Source of the DNA: Corynebacterium mucifaciens
Lineage (GTDB): Bacteria; Actinomycetota; Actinomycetes; Mycobacteriales; Mycobacteriaceae
Reading direction: 5' to 3'
DNA length: 64,000 nucleotides
Assembly (NCBI RefSeq): GCF_012396315.1
Contig: NZ_JAAXPF010000010.1
Coordinates: forward strand, 1 to 64,000
Position numbers and translations under genes: made by a program. The notes beneath the pieces were generated by a model that saw nothing but the letters and a program-made list of their open reading frames with translations, had not been told where the DNA came from and did not search any database. Shown here one piece after another: positions 9,036-16,282 of this stretch. Position 1 is the stretch's first letter; the number at the start of each line of letters is the position of its first letter.

Positions 9036-10006
9036 GAGCGGGGGCCCTTCTTCTGCGGTTGGTCAACAATCTGGACGTTGTTCGGGATCGTGCCCTCGGC
9101 ATCGGCGAGGCTGGCGAGCTGTCGCGCGGTGAGCTGCCGTGTGGCGCCACGGTCGAAGTAGCGCTCGAGGTAGTGCTGCGCCACCATGAGCACAGACGTG
9201 ATCACTAGGTACCAGGTGGCGGCCACCAGCAGCAGCGGCACCGGCTCAAAGAGCGCGGCCGCGATGTCCATGGAGCGGCCGTAGAGCTCGAGGGAATACG
9301 GCACCGCCACAACGAGCGACGACGTCTTGAGCAAAGAAATGAACTCGTTGCCCGTGGGCGGGATGATGATGCGCATGGCCTGGGGCAACACCGTGCGGCG
9401 CATGGTCTGGCCCCAGCTCATGCCGAGCGCCTTGGACGCCTCCACCTGGCCCTCCGGGACCGCGGACACGCCCGAGCGAACGATCTCGGCCATGTAGGCG
9501 GCCTCGTTCAAGCCCAGGCCGACAACAGCGAGCGCGAACGCCGAGGAGGTGAAGGGCTCAAGCGGGATCTCCGCGAAACCGACGTTGATGGAGTCATAGA
9601 TGGCACCCACCAACCCCCAGAACATCAACTGCACGTACACCGGGGTGCCGCGGAAGATCCACAGAAATACCCACGCCACGGTTTTGAACACCGGGTTCGG
9701 GCTCATGCGCATGACGGCGAGTAGCACACCGCCAACAACACCGATGAGCATGGACAGCACCGTGATCGCGATGGTGTGCAGCGCCGCGGTGGCAATGCGG
9801 GTGTCCAGGAGGTACGTGAAGTAGGTGTCCCACCCGTAGGCGTCGTTACGCGCGGCGCCGATGACAAACCACACGACCAAGAGGACGAGCAGCGCCGCCA
9901 GCACCCACCGGCCGGGGTGGCGCAGTGGTTTCGCTTCAATGCGCTCGGGACGGGTGCGCGATCCCCGCGTCCTCTGGGCGGCGTATTTCGAATAGGGGGT
10001 GCTCAT
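9032..10006 (-). CDS. polar amino-acid ABC transporter permease
   Basis: A 324-aa inner-membrane permease with one early membrane segment (about residues 35-55) and a HisM/GlnP-type domain. The domain contains [13 protein letters not shown] (the family's RGTPLLVQ motif), the EAA loop [18 protein letters not shown], and [22 protein letters not shown]. One permease with one ATPase suggests a homodimeric membrane core. The ATG at 10006 has a GAGGA 6 nt upstream; a longer in-frame start would run into the binding-protein gene. The C-terminal tail of about 50 residues is hydrophilic. Confidence 0.92.
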   Translation of the reverse strand: MSTPYSKYAAQRTRGSRTRPERIEAKPLRHPGRWVLAALLVLLVVWFVIGAARNDAYGWDTYFTYLLDTRIATAALHTIAITVLSMLIGVVGGVLLAVMRMSPNPVFKTVAWVFLWIFRGTPVYVQLMFWGLVGAIYDSINVGFAEIPLEPFTSSAFALAVVGLGLNEAAYMAEIVRSGVSAVPEGQVEASKALGMSWGQTMRRTVLPQAMRIIIPPTGNEFISLLKTSSLVVAVPYSLELYGRSMDIAAALFEPVPLLLVAATWYLVITSVLMVAQHYLERYFDRGATRQLTARQLASLADAEGTIPNNVQIVDQPQKKGPRS

Positions 10007-10008
10007 GC

Positions 10009-10908
10009 TCACTGTCCTCCCGCGGGTTGTTCGTTGATCAGGGCCTGATCCAGAAGGCCGGTGTCGATGTTCCATTGATTGAGAATCCGGGCGTAGTCGC
10101 CGGTGTCAATGAGATGCTGCATGGCTGCGGCCATTGCGTCGGCAAGTGGCGAGCCCTTCGGCACAGCGAAACCGTAGGGGGCTGCGTCGAACATCTCGCC
10201 GACTATCTCCAATTCGCCGTCTGAGCGCTCGACGGCCCAGGCAGTGACAGGGGAGTCAGCGCTGTACGCGTCAGCTCGTCCGACCAGCGCCGCCAGCGCG
10301 GCATTGTCGGCGGTATCGAAGGCCAACACGGTGAGGGGTTCTTTGCCCGCCGCCTCGCAGGCCTCGGACTTGGGACGTACGTCGTCAGTCTCGGATACGG
10401 TGGTGCGCTGCACCGATACGGTCAGGCCGCAGGGGTCAGAGGGATCTACGTCCGAGCCGGGCTGCGCAGCCCACTGCACGCCGGCGTAAAGAAAGTCCAC
10501 AAAATCAAAGGACTCTCGACGTTCTGCGTTGTCGGTGAAGCCGGAGGTGCCTGCGTCAAGGCTGCCAGCGGTCACCGCCGGGAGAATGAGTGCGAAGTCC
10601 ATCTCGTCGACGCGAAAATCCATGCCCATAACGCCGGCGACCGCGCGAGCGAGGTCCATTTCGACACCGACGATGTCGCCACGCGAATTCTTGAACTCGA
10701 ATGGGGCGAACGGCGGGTTCGCGGCGACGTTGAGCACACCGTCGGCTGCGACCTCGGGCGGCACCATCGCGGCGATTTCCGGGACCTCACCGGGCACGAT
10801 GGGTTCCCAGCCGTCAGGTGTGCCGTCTTCCTCGTTGGTCACGCAACCGGCGAGCAGCGAGGTAGCGACGAGGCAGGCCGCTATTCGCGCGGAGGTGGGG
10901 TAGTGCAT
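10009..10908 (-). CDS. amino-acid ABC transporter substrate-binding lipoprotein
   Basis: A 299-aa family-3 solute-binding protein. The N-terminus is a lipoprotein signal ending LLAGC, with the lipidated Cys at residue 22, so it is tethered outside the cytoplasmic membrane. The mature part has the family pattern NPPFAPFEFKN, VGVEMDLARAVAG, DFALILPAVTAGSLDA and SGFTDNAERRE. The first gene of the importer operon, it is followed after 2 bp by the permease. Sequence alone does not settle which amino acid it binds; a basic or polar one is likely from family membership. Confidence 0.9.
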   Translation of the reverse strand: MHYPTSARIAACLVATSLLAGCVTNEEDGTPDGWEPIVPGEVPEIAAMVPPEVAADGVLNVAANPPFAPFEFKNSRGDIVGVEMDLARAVAGVMGMDFRVDEMDFALILPAVTAGSLDAGTSGFTDNAERRESFDFVDFLYAGVQWAAQPGSDVDPSDPCGLTVSVQRTTVSETDDVRPKSEACEAAGKEPLTVLAFDTADNAALAALVGRADAYSADSPVTAWAVERSDGELEIVGEMFDAAPYGFAVPKGSPLADAMAAAMQHLIDTGDYARILNQWNIDTGLLDQALINEQPAGGQ

Positions 10909-10941
10909 TCCGGCTCCAAGTACACGATGAATAATTACAAA

Positions 10942-10954
10942 GCATCGTATATTA
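10942..10954 (-). promoter_or_regulatory. probable promoter of the ABC importer operon
   Basis: The AT-rich stretch before the binding-protein gene contains an extended -10, TGTAATAT, on the minus strand (TAATAT at 10954-10949). Transcription from it would give a leader of about 35 nt with a GGAG site before the ATG. The -35 is weak. Confidence 0.4.
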
Positions 10955-10999
10955 CACCGGTTTGCAAGCGGGTATCGGCTGGCTGACGACTACTCGCCT

Positions 11000-11329
11000 C
11001 TACCGCTGGTTGGCCATGCGCAAACCGCGCATGACTAGTTCGACAACCGATCCGATCGCGATGGTGCCGAGGAACACTGGGACGAGTACGCTAGCGGCCT
11101 GCCTGAATCCCGCGGCGAATTCTCCGGCGTCTGCGTTCACTAGACCCGAGGACATCTGGACGTAGCCGCCGACTTCCTTTTTGAGCAACTCGACCGGTTT
11201 CACCGAATCGGACGCTGAAGACTGGGTCACATACTGCCGTTCAGACGATTGTGCCGTGGCAACCGGGGCCTGGAGGCTTGCGAGGACGAGTATTCCGGCG
11301 GTTGCGCCGGCGACGAGGGAATTGCGCAT
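11000..11329 (-). CDS. small secreted/membrane protein of unknown function
   Basis: A 109-aa protein with a signal peptide ending near VATAQS (about residues 22-28). A polar middle follows, then a C-terminal hydrophobic segment (VLVPVFLGTIAIGSVVELVM) and a basic end RGLRMANQR. The topology suggests a secreted protein held in the membrane by its C-terminus, similar in layout to small corynebacterial cell-envelope proteins. The family was not recognised. TAAGAT lies 7 nt before the ATG, so the mRNA is probably leaderless. Confidence 0.6.
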   Translation of the reverse strand: MRNSLVAGATAGILVLASLQAPVATAQSSERQYVTQSSASDSVKPVELLKKEVGGYVQMSSGLVNADAGEFAAGFRQAASVLVPVFLGTIAIGSVVELVMRGLRMANQR

Positions 11330-11604
11330 GGGGCGTATCTTAACCCTTTCGTTAACATCCGCGACCCCTGCACGCAGTTGTTCCCGCTGCGCCGGTTGTG
11401 GTGGGGGTTCAGACCGGGGCGGCAGTAACGTCGCCGTGAGCAGTACGGCTGCACTCGGTGTGTAGCTGTTGACGGACTGTTGTGTTTAGGCAAAAGACCG
11501 CTAACTGCCAGATGATCTTGGTGCCCTATATCGTAGCGCGCTCGCTTGCCGGCGAAATTAAACGCGACGAGTTGAATACTCAGGAGTAACCGCTCAGCCA
11601 GGTG
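11330..11604. other. intergenic stretch with leaderless promoter and a gene remnant
   Basis: It holds the -10 box of the small secreted protein (TAAGAT, 11342-11337, minus strand) and, on the plus strand, a 25-codon open frame listed separately as a possible GntR remnant. The rest shows no feature. Confidence 0.4.
11512..11589 (+). pseudogene. possible truncated GntR-type regulator N-terminus
   Basis: A 25-codon frame reads VPYIVARSLAGEIKRDEL after its ATG and then stops. It resembles the start of GntR-family winged-helix proteins (P-x-Y-x-x-IA-x-x-L-x-x-x-I-x-x-G-x-L). Nothing after the stop continues the domain. It may be the remnant of a deleted regulator, or chance. Confidence 0.25.
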
Positions 11605-12816
11605 TTAGAGAATGCGGTGCAGTGTCTTTCGGCCTACAAAGAGAATCGCCAGCGACACTACAAGCGAGCCGGCGCCGAACCAATACGGCACGCCAGCGCC
11701 CAGCGCGGCTGCCAGAGGCCCTGAGGCGGCCGGCGCCACCGCACCGCCCAAAAAGCGCATGCCCGAATAGCTCGACGACGCCACGTTTCGTGGCATCTCC
11801 GTTGCCTCCATGACGGCTTCAGTGAGCGCGGTGTTGAATACCCCGATGAACACACCCGCCAGAATGACCAGTGCCACCACCACCTTCAGGTTGTGGACCC
11901 CAAAACCAAGTGCTGCAAGGTTGATGCCAAACCCGGTGAGGATAGTCACCAGCACGGGCATCAGGCCGAAGGTGCGGACGAGCCTGGGGGCGAGGAACAC
12001 CGATGAGACAGCGAGGGCGAGGCCCCATCCGAAGAACACGTAGCCCAGTTCGGTCCCGCCGAAGGCGCGTCCGCTTTGCTCTGCGGCTTGGTCGATCGGG
12101 TAAGGGGAGTAGGCGAGAAGGGTGAAAAAGCCGTAGTTGTAGAACACCGCAACGAGACCGAGCGTGAGCAGCGCCGGGTCCTTCACAGCTGCTAGGCCCG
12201 CAGTGAACGCCACGGGTTCGGGCTTAGTCTTGGCCTTCTGTAACAGTGACGCGATGGCGATGAAGCCGGCGGCCATTAATGCGGCCGTGCCAAAGAACGG
12301 TGCGCGCCAGCTGATCTCGCCTAGGACGCCGCCGGCAAGCGGGCCGACGGCCATCCCGATGCCCATCGCAGCCTCGTAGAGAATGACCGCGTCACCGGAA
12401 TTTCCGGCTGCGGCACCCACGATAGCGGCAAGTGCGGTCGAGATGAACAGCGCGTTTCCTAAACCCCAGCCGGCGCGGAACCCGATAATCGCGTCGACGG
12501 AACCCGCAGCGCCAGACAATGCAGCGAACACGACGATCAAGGCCAGACCGATCAAGAGTGTGGTCTTGACGCCGATGCGCGAAGAAATGAACGCGCTGAA
12601 GAACATCCCCAGTGCGGTGATGAGGAGGTAGCTGGTAAACAGCAGCATCGTTTGCGTCGGGGAGGCGTCAAGCTCCCGGCTAATCGCGGGCAGGATCGGA
12701 TCAACCAACCCGATGCCCATGAACGACACCGCGCAGGCAAAGGCGAGCGCCCACACCGCTACCGGTTGTTTCAAAATGGAATGGTTTTCCGTGTGTACGT
12801 GCGGCGTGTCTGTCAC
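11605..12816 (-). CDS. MFS drug/solute exporter
   Basis: A 403-aa major facilitator protein with about twelve membrane segments. After a hydrophilic start, the first helix region contains SFMGIGLVDPILPAISREL, typical of DHA1 12-helix drug:H+ antiporters. Loop 2-3 has FISSRIGVKTTLLIGL, matching the conserved G-x-x-x-D/G-R-x-G-R-R/K region in relaxed form. Helix 5 carries GPLAGGVLGEISWRAPFFG, the antiporter motif C region. It overlaps the MarR gene by 4 bp, so expression is very probably controlled by that regulator. The substrate is not known. Confidence 0.85.
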   Translation of the reverse strand: MTDTPHVHTENHSILKQPVAVWALAFACAVSFMGIGLVDPILPAISRELDASPTQTMLLFTSYLLITALGMFFSAFISSRIGVKTTLLIGLALIVVFAALSGAAGSVDAIIGFRAGWGLGNALFISTALAAIVGAAAGNSGDAVILYEAAMGIGMAVGPLAGGVLGEISWRAPFFGTAALMAAGFIAIASLLQKAKTKPEPVAFTAGLAAVKDPALLTLGLVAVFYNYGFFTLLAYSPYPIDQAAEQSGRAFGGTELGYVFFGWGLALAVSSVFLAPRLVRTFGLMPVLVTILTGFGINLAALGFGVHNLKVVVALVILAGVFIGVFNTALTEAVMEATEMPRNVASSSYSGMRFLGGAVAPAASGPLAAALGAGVPYWFGAGSLVVSLAILFVGRKTLHRIL

Positions 12817-13268
12817 GCGCGTCCTCCTGTTCGTTGTTTCAAATCGGCTGTCAGCTCTGGAAAAAGCTCCGCCGCGCGCTTGAGCGTTGCGACGTCCTCC
12901 GGCTTCAACGCGTCAAACACCGGGGCCACCGCCTCGGCTGCTGCTGCCCTGTAGCTGCGTAGAACCTTGCGGCCGGCGTCGGTGATGGTCAGCGCTGTTG
13001 CGCGGGCATCGTCGTCGGCGGTGTGTCTGGCGGCGTAGCCGTCGTCCACAAGCCGCTTCATGGCTTGGCTCATGGAGGGCTGGCGGATGCCTTCCCGTGC
13101 TGCAAGCTCTCCAATCCGGAGCCCCGGCTCGCGCTCGAGGGCGGCAAGCGCGCGCATGGAAACGTTTGAAAGCTCCATGCCCGACGCCTGGTACGCGGCG
13201 CGTGTGAAATGACTTCCGGCCGCGATGAGCTCCACTGCGAGCGCGGCGAGGTCCTCGTTGGAGTGCAT
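12813..13268 (-). CDS. MarR-family transcriptional regulator
   Basis: A 151-aa winged-helix regulator. The DNA-binding part (about residues 40-100) includes IGELAAREGIRQPSMSQAMKRLVDDGY and the wing RHTADDDARATALTITDAGR, the classic MarR D-x-R-x-x-x-V/L-x-L-T pattern. Such proteins repress an adjacent exporter until a ligand binds. The ATG at 13268 is preceded by TATAGT 6 nt away, so a leaderless mRNA is likely; an upstream in-frame start would begin inside the operator. It precedes and overlaps the MFS exporter gene. Confidence 0.9.
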   Translation of the reverse strand: MHSNEDLAALAVELIAAGSHFTRAAYQASGMELSNVSMRALAALEREPGLRIGELAAREGIRQPSMSQAMKRLVDDGYAARHTADDDARATALTITDAGRKVLRSYRAAAAEAVAPVFDALKPEDVATLKRAAELFPELTADLKQRTGGRA

Positions 13269-13274
13269 AGGACG

Positions 13275-13292
13275 ACTATATAGGTTGCCTAT
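13275..13292 (-). promoter_or_regulatory. MarR promoter with overlapping palindromic operator
   Basis: On the minus strand the -10 TATAGT (13280-13275) is 6 nt from the ATG. Touching it is a perfect inverted repeat ATAGG-TTG-CCTAT (13280-13292), flanked by further TA-rich symmetry. A dimeric MarR protein bound here would cover the promoter, giving autorepression of the regulator-exporter pair. Confidence 0.6.
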
Positions 13293-13299
13293 GTATGGC

Positions 13300-13330
13300 A
13301 AAACCCCGCAGACCAGCAAGGCGTGCGGGG
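13300..13330 (-). terminator. intrinsic terminator of small-membrane-protein operon
   Basis: Inverted repeat CCCCGCA (13304-13310) / TGCGGGG (13324-13330), followed on the minus strand by TTTT. It lies just after the 80-aa membrane protein gene. Confidence 0.6.
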
Positions 13331-13353
13331 TGTGCTCGTAGTGGGGAGAGGTG

Positions 13354-13596
13354 CTAGTCCTCGGCCTCTGCGTCGAGGCGAGTCTGGTCGCGCTGGCGGC
13401 GCTTCTTGCTGATGGTTCCGGCCATCACTACGCCCGCAATGGCGCCGACGATTGCGCCGGTGGCGCCAGCGCTGTCGAAGCCGCCGGTGACGATGACACC
13501 TGCCAGCCAGACTGCGCACAATGCCCAGTAGGTGACAATGATGCTGCGTGGGGTGTTGCGAAGCCGGAAGATCGGCGACGCGACGTAGTTGCGCAT
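13354..13596 (-). CDS. small two-helix membrane protein
   Basis: An 80-aa protein with two hydrophobic segments (IIVTYWALCAVWLAGVIV and ATGAIVGAIAGVVMAGTI) and a highly charged C-terminus (KKRRQRDQTRLDAEAED). The second helix is glycine/alanine rich. The function is unknown. It is the last gene of an operon headed by an XRE regulator, separated by 54 bp from the 58-aa gene. The start is the first in-frame ATG; no strong ribosome site is seen. An intrinsic terminator follows. Confidence 0.6.
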   Translation of the reverse strand: MRNYVASPIFRLRNTPRSIIVTYWALCAVWLAGVIVTGGFDSAGATGAIVGAIAGVVMAGTISKKRRQRDQTRLDAEAED

Positions 13597-13650
13597 CCAC
13601 TGCGAGCTCGCCTCACTGCTGATCAGTGGGATTAGCAGGACGATTGCCGA

Positions 13651-13827
13651 TCACAGGGACTGGCGGCCTGGCAGCACCCACGCGAGGATCGCGCCGACGA
13701 GCGCCATGCCGATCAGTGAGGTGTAGAAGCCCACCGAGTTTGCTTTGTGATACGTCGCGGCCTCGAACTCGTCGGTGGCGGTGCCGTCGACGTAATTGAC
13801 GATGGAGTCTCCGAGATTCTTGAACAT
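13651..13827 (-). CDS. 58-aa small membrane protein
   Basis: A short gene easily missed because of its length. The product begins MFKNLGDSIVNYVDG, has an acidic stretch (TDEFEAATYHKANS), then one membrane helix (GFYTSLIGMALVGAILAWVL) and ends GRQSL. Two ATGs are adjacent (13830 and 13827); the second is chosen because AAGGAGG then has 4 nt of spacing rather than 1. The XRE regulator's stop overlaps these ATGs, so translation is coupled. No family was recognised. Confidence 0.6.
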   Translation of the reverse strand: MFKNLGDSIVNYVDGTATDEFEAATYHKANSVGFYTSLIGMALVGAILAWVLPGRQSL

Positions 13828-14036
13828 CATTCCTCCTTGGTTTGGCCAAAGATTTCTTCAACTGACTTTTCAAACTGACGGCAGATGTCGAGCGCCAAGT
13901 AGACGGAAGGCGAGTAGTTGCCCCGCTCGATGTTGGCGATGGTCTGCCGGGAAACACCAACGCGGTCGGCGAGCTCCTGTTGCGACAACTCGTGCCAGCG
14001 CCGCCATTTGCGAACTGTGTTGGTGTGGTCGCACAT
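13827..14036 (-). CDS. XRE-family (HTH_3) repressor, short YozG/Cro type
   Basis: A 69-aa protein that is almost entirely a Cro/C1 helix-turn-helix: KWRRWHELSQQELADRVGVSRQTIANIERG followed by YSPSVYLALDICRQFEKSVEEIF. It is the length of small chromosomal regulators that control membrane-protein partners. ATG at 14036 has GGAGG 4 nt upstream. A consensus promoter with a palindrome over its -10 lies directly upstream, so autoregulation is likely. Two small membrane protein genes follow in the same operon. Confidence 0.85.
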   Translation of the reverse strand: MCDHTNTVRKWRRWHELSQQELADRVGVSRQTIANIERGNYSPSVYLALDICRQFEKSVEEIFGQTKEE

Positions 14037-14050
14037 ATGACCTCCTTCCA

Positions 14051-14086
14051 TTTACAAAATGTAAAAAGAACGACACGCAGTGTCAA
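14051..14086 (-). promoter_or_regulatory. consensus promoter and operator of the XRE operon
   Basis: On the minus strand TTGACA (14086-14081), 17 bp, TACATT (14063-14058): a near-ideal housekeeping promoter. The -10 lies inside the palindrome TTTACA-AAA-TGTAAA (14051-14065), a likely binding site of the repressor encoded by the first gene. A related TGTACA occurs just upstream. Confidence 0.7.
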
Positions 14087-14129
14087 GAGTGCTGTACATT
14101 TTGGCGACGGGCTGGGGTTATGAAGGGAT

Positions 14130-14162
14130 AAGTAAAAGAGGCACCGCGCCCGACGGTGCCTC
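14130..14162 (-). terminator. terminator hairpin, minus strand
   Basis: Inverted repeat GAGGCACCG (14138-14146) / CGGTGCCTC (14154-14162) with a 7-nt loop, followed on the minus strand by TTTTACTT. It lies in the ancestral flank of the tRNA-Leu locus. Confidence 0.6.
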
Positions 14163-14493
14163 GAGAAAAAGTGTGCCCCAGGTGATGTCTGGTTCGGTGA
14201 CGTCGTTCCGCTCCTCGTCCGCAACGGCCTCGAGCGGCAACGGAGCGCTCGTCGATAAGCTAAGGCTTCTGCCTGCGCTTTCCTGGGGCCGCAACGCGGC
14301 TCCAAAACTGACCCATACCGCGTCAACCCACCCCTGAAGCAACCCCGAAGCGTCCGGGGCAATCTGTTGCCCGCTGAAACCGACCGGGATGTAGCGCTGA
14401 AAAACTCTCAGAACCCTACAAGTCACCCCATCTCGGGGCACACGAAAAAGAAAAAACTCGGGACTCCGTAGGAACGATGTCTCGAGACAACAA
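14155..14493. repeat. flank copy A (ancestral downstream flank of tRNA-Leu)
   Basis: It shares ordered blocks with 16558-17005, including GTCTGGTTCG, TCGTTCCG, GAGCGGCAACGGA, CTCGTCGATA and CCGTAGGAACGATGT, then CGAGACAACAAC. Copy A is directly attached to the tRNA 3' fragment and shows what the site looked like before the 13.9-kb element inserted in copy B. Confidence 0.7.
14446..14486 (-). terminator. tRNA-Leu downstream terminator, copy A
   Basis: Stem CTCGGGAC (14457-14464) pairs with GTCTCGAG (14479-14486), and a T-rich run follows on the minus strand. The equivalent hairpin at 16955-16997 keeps pairing by compensating changes, which supports a real terminator of the tRNA transcript. 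Confidence 0.65.
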
Positions 14494-14536
14494 CACAGCG
14501 TGCCCCAGGTGAGACTCGAACTCACACTGGACGGGT
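14488..14536. repeat. left 49-bp direct repeat, duplicated tRNA-Leu 3' half (attL-like)
   Basis: Identical over 49 bp to 30941-30989, the 3' half of the intact tRNA plus its trailer. After GACGGGT the two sequences diverge, so this copy is a fragment. It fits the left junction of an element integrated into the tRNA 3' end. Confidence 0.85.
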
Positions 14537-14793
14537 GCGAGAAATCGACCGATTTTTGACTCACCGCGTCATGCGCGGTGGCCAGCGCAGGCAACGAACA
14601 ATCGAACGCCTGTGTGCATGGCCAACGCCCGTAATGAGGGTCATAGAAGTGGGCCGGCATGCAACGACGCGCCCCTTAAAGGGTGGATACGGAGGTGCCG
14701 GAAATTGATATTGGTCTGAGAGAGTGTTGCGTCGAAACTAGTGCCCATCAAGTACTTTGTTACATCCTCTCATCACCGGAAAGGCTCTAAATC

Positions 14794-15279
14794 ATGCGAA
14801 AACCTACTCGCAAACTTGCAAAAACGGCACGCGCCGCGGCTTCGGCGATGATGGCCACTGGTCTCATGTTCTCAATGACGCTTGGCACCGCCCATGCGGC
14901 CGACTCACAGGTATCGGAGCAGACAGTCCTGCTCGACGTACAACCGAATGCTTTGGACCAGCTCACAATGGACATCTCAGCATCTAACGGGACCTTTGAA
15001 ATCGATGGGTCGCAACCACGGCTTATAGATGCCAACGGACAAGTAAGTCGCGTGTTCAAGACTGGAATAGTAACACTCCCCGATGGCCAAGAAGCTGAGG
15101 TAGCCTACACCTTGGCCTCAGACATGAAATTGGAGGCGCACGTTCGCCCAACCCGCGGATTGGATAGGGATTGTTTCGGGGATGCCCTAATCCTTGGGGG
15201 TACGGTCGCAGGTAGCCTGATCGCAGCACCGGAAACTTTGGGTGCGTCTCTCGCGGCGGGTGCGGTTGTTGCAGGGTAA
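14794..15279 (+). CDS. secreted protein with glycine-rich hydrophobic tail (DUF8020-like)
   Basis: A 161-aa protein with a signal peptide ending about AHA-AD (residues 34-36). A folded region of about 80 residues follows (NGTFEIDGSQPRLIDANGQ ... TLASDMKLEAHV), then a short linker with one Cys (LDRDCFGDAL) and a hydrophobic Gly/Ala tail (GGTVAGSLIAAPETLGASLA). The layout is like small actinobacterial secreted proteins of the DUF8020 type, which end in glycine-zipper-like tails; this assignment is from memory of the family. A membrane-active or toxin-like role is speculation. GAAAGG lies 9 nt before the ATG. The DNA is more AT-rich than its surroundings. Confidence 0.6.
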   Translation: MRKPTRKLAKTARAAASAMMATGLMFSMTLGTAHAADSQVSEQTVLLDVQPNALDQLTMDISASNGTFEIDGSQPRLIDANGQVSRVFKTGIVTLPDGQEAEVAYTLASDMKLEAHVRPTRGLDRDCFGDALILGGTVAGSLIAAPETLGASLAAGAVVAG

Positions 15280-15323
15280 GAGTGGAATGCCCTTAACTCA
15301 TGCTTCGGAAAGTAGGATGAAAG

Positions 15324-15518
15324 ATGAACGTAAAGGCGCTGCGTAAATCCGCGCTAGTTGTAATCATGTTCTTGATCCTCGGCGTTTTGGCGTACGAAGT
15401 ATTCACTGGGTCACTGACTGTTAGTACGACCGTCGTTGCAGTGGGTGCTTTGGCATTTATGGCCTGGGGGTATTGGAAGGTTTCCCACGAGCGGCCGAGC
15501 ACGGTCACAAACGGCTAG
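15324..15518 (+). CDS. 64-aa two-helix membrane protein
   Basis: A small protein with a basic start (MNVKALRKS), two hydrophobic helices (VVIMFLILGVLAYEVF and TTVVAVGALAFMAWGYW) and a polar end. It lies 44 bp after the secreted DUF8020-like gene on the same strand, with AGGA upstream of the ATG, so they may be one transcript. The pairing of a secreted protein having a membrane-active-looking tail with a small membrane protein recalls toxin-immunity layouts, but nothing in the sequence proves it. Confidence 0.5.
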   Translation: MNVKALRKSALVVIMFLILGVLAYEVFTGSLTVSTTVVAVGALAFMAWGYWKVSHERPSTVTNG

Positions 15519-15824
15519 TAAGAAGCTAAGGCGGGTGCTTTCGGTATCAGATTTTTTCCAAAGCACCAGCAAACGGCGCACGTCCCCATACCGGTTTCTA
15601 GGAACACTTCGGTAGCCCCTAAGTGAGCGTAAAACGGCATCAACAAGCTCGATGAATGGGTGCGCAGGTTGCCCATTAAACGTCCCAATCGCAACAGGGG
15701 CGTGATAAAGTGGCCGTCGACTCGGCGCCCCACCTCGCCGCCCTACTTTCTCCTGGGAGGGCGGTTCTTCTATGCGGGGCCGTCGCGGTCATCGGCGTGC
15801 GGCGCGGTGTACGGCGAATCCCAT
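15519..15824. other. non-coding stretch with a hairpin
   Basis: No gene is seen. A hairpin CCGCCCT (15738-15744) / AGGGCGG (15758-15764) followed by TTCTTC on the plus strand may terminate the two small cargo genes upstream. Confidence 0.45.
15738..15770 (+). terminator. hairpin terminator after small cargo genes
   Basis: A 7-bp perfect stem, CCGCCCT/AGGGCGG, with a 13-nt loop and a following TTCTTC. Confidence 0.4.
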
Positions 15825-16282
15825 CACCGCGGTGTGACATCCGCAGGGCGACGGCGGTGGAGCCAGGCATGCGGTGAGTGATCCTCTGGCTCGACCCAGC
15901 CCTCGCTGTGGAGGCGGTCGAGCGCGGTGACCGGCGGCGTGGTGCAGCCGCGGGTCGACGGCGCAGCACAACTGGCTCGGGGTCAGCGCCGCGTTGTGGG
16001 TCTCGACCGCGCGGTAGGCCCCTGCGTGTGCTGCGGCGAGGATCATGGTCTTGGGCGGGGTGAGGTCGAATTCGCAGCGGTAGCGCCACGCCCGCAGCTC
16101 GCGGAGCTCTCGGCCAGCGTCGGGATCGCGCGCGGTTTCCCACGCCGCGTGGCGGATGGCCTGGGCGTCGCCCGCGTTGACCTCATGAAGGCGGAGTCGA
16201 GGTCGAGGCCGTAGTCCTCGGCGACCGTGGAGAGCAGCTCGGCCAGCTCCTCACGTGTTGTCGACGAACCGCTGGGCCTCAT
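15825..16282 (-). pseudogene. frameshifted gene of unknown function
   Basis: Three frames on the minus strand read as one protein broken twice. The start MRPSGSSTTREELAELLSTV continues to DLDSAFM, then the next frame gives VNAGDAQAIRHAAWETARD and WRYRCEFDLTPPKTM. A third frame gives TALDRLHSEGWVEPEDHS and stops at 15825. Codon character stays coding-like across both shifts, near positions 16185 and 15955. The family was not recognised; the amphipathic sequence and location suggest plasmid or phage origin. Sequencing error cannot be excluded, but two shifts favour a decayed gene. Confidence 0.5.

Larger units (their letters stand above)
14087..14793. other. non-coding flank, tRNA 3' duplication and start of inserted DNA
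   Basis: No gene is supported. It holds the chromosomal downstream flank of the tRNA-Leu locus (14155-14493) with two terminators read on the minus strand, the duplicated tRNA 3' half (14488-14536), and about 250 bp of AT-richer inserted DNA before the first cargo gene. Confidence 0.55.

Noticed and set aside
14488..14536. A second complete tRNA gene
   Set aside because: Only the 3' half matches; the sequence after GACGGGT cannot form the 5' half of a cloverleaf.
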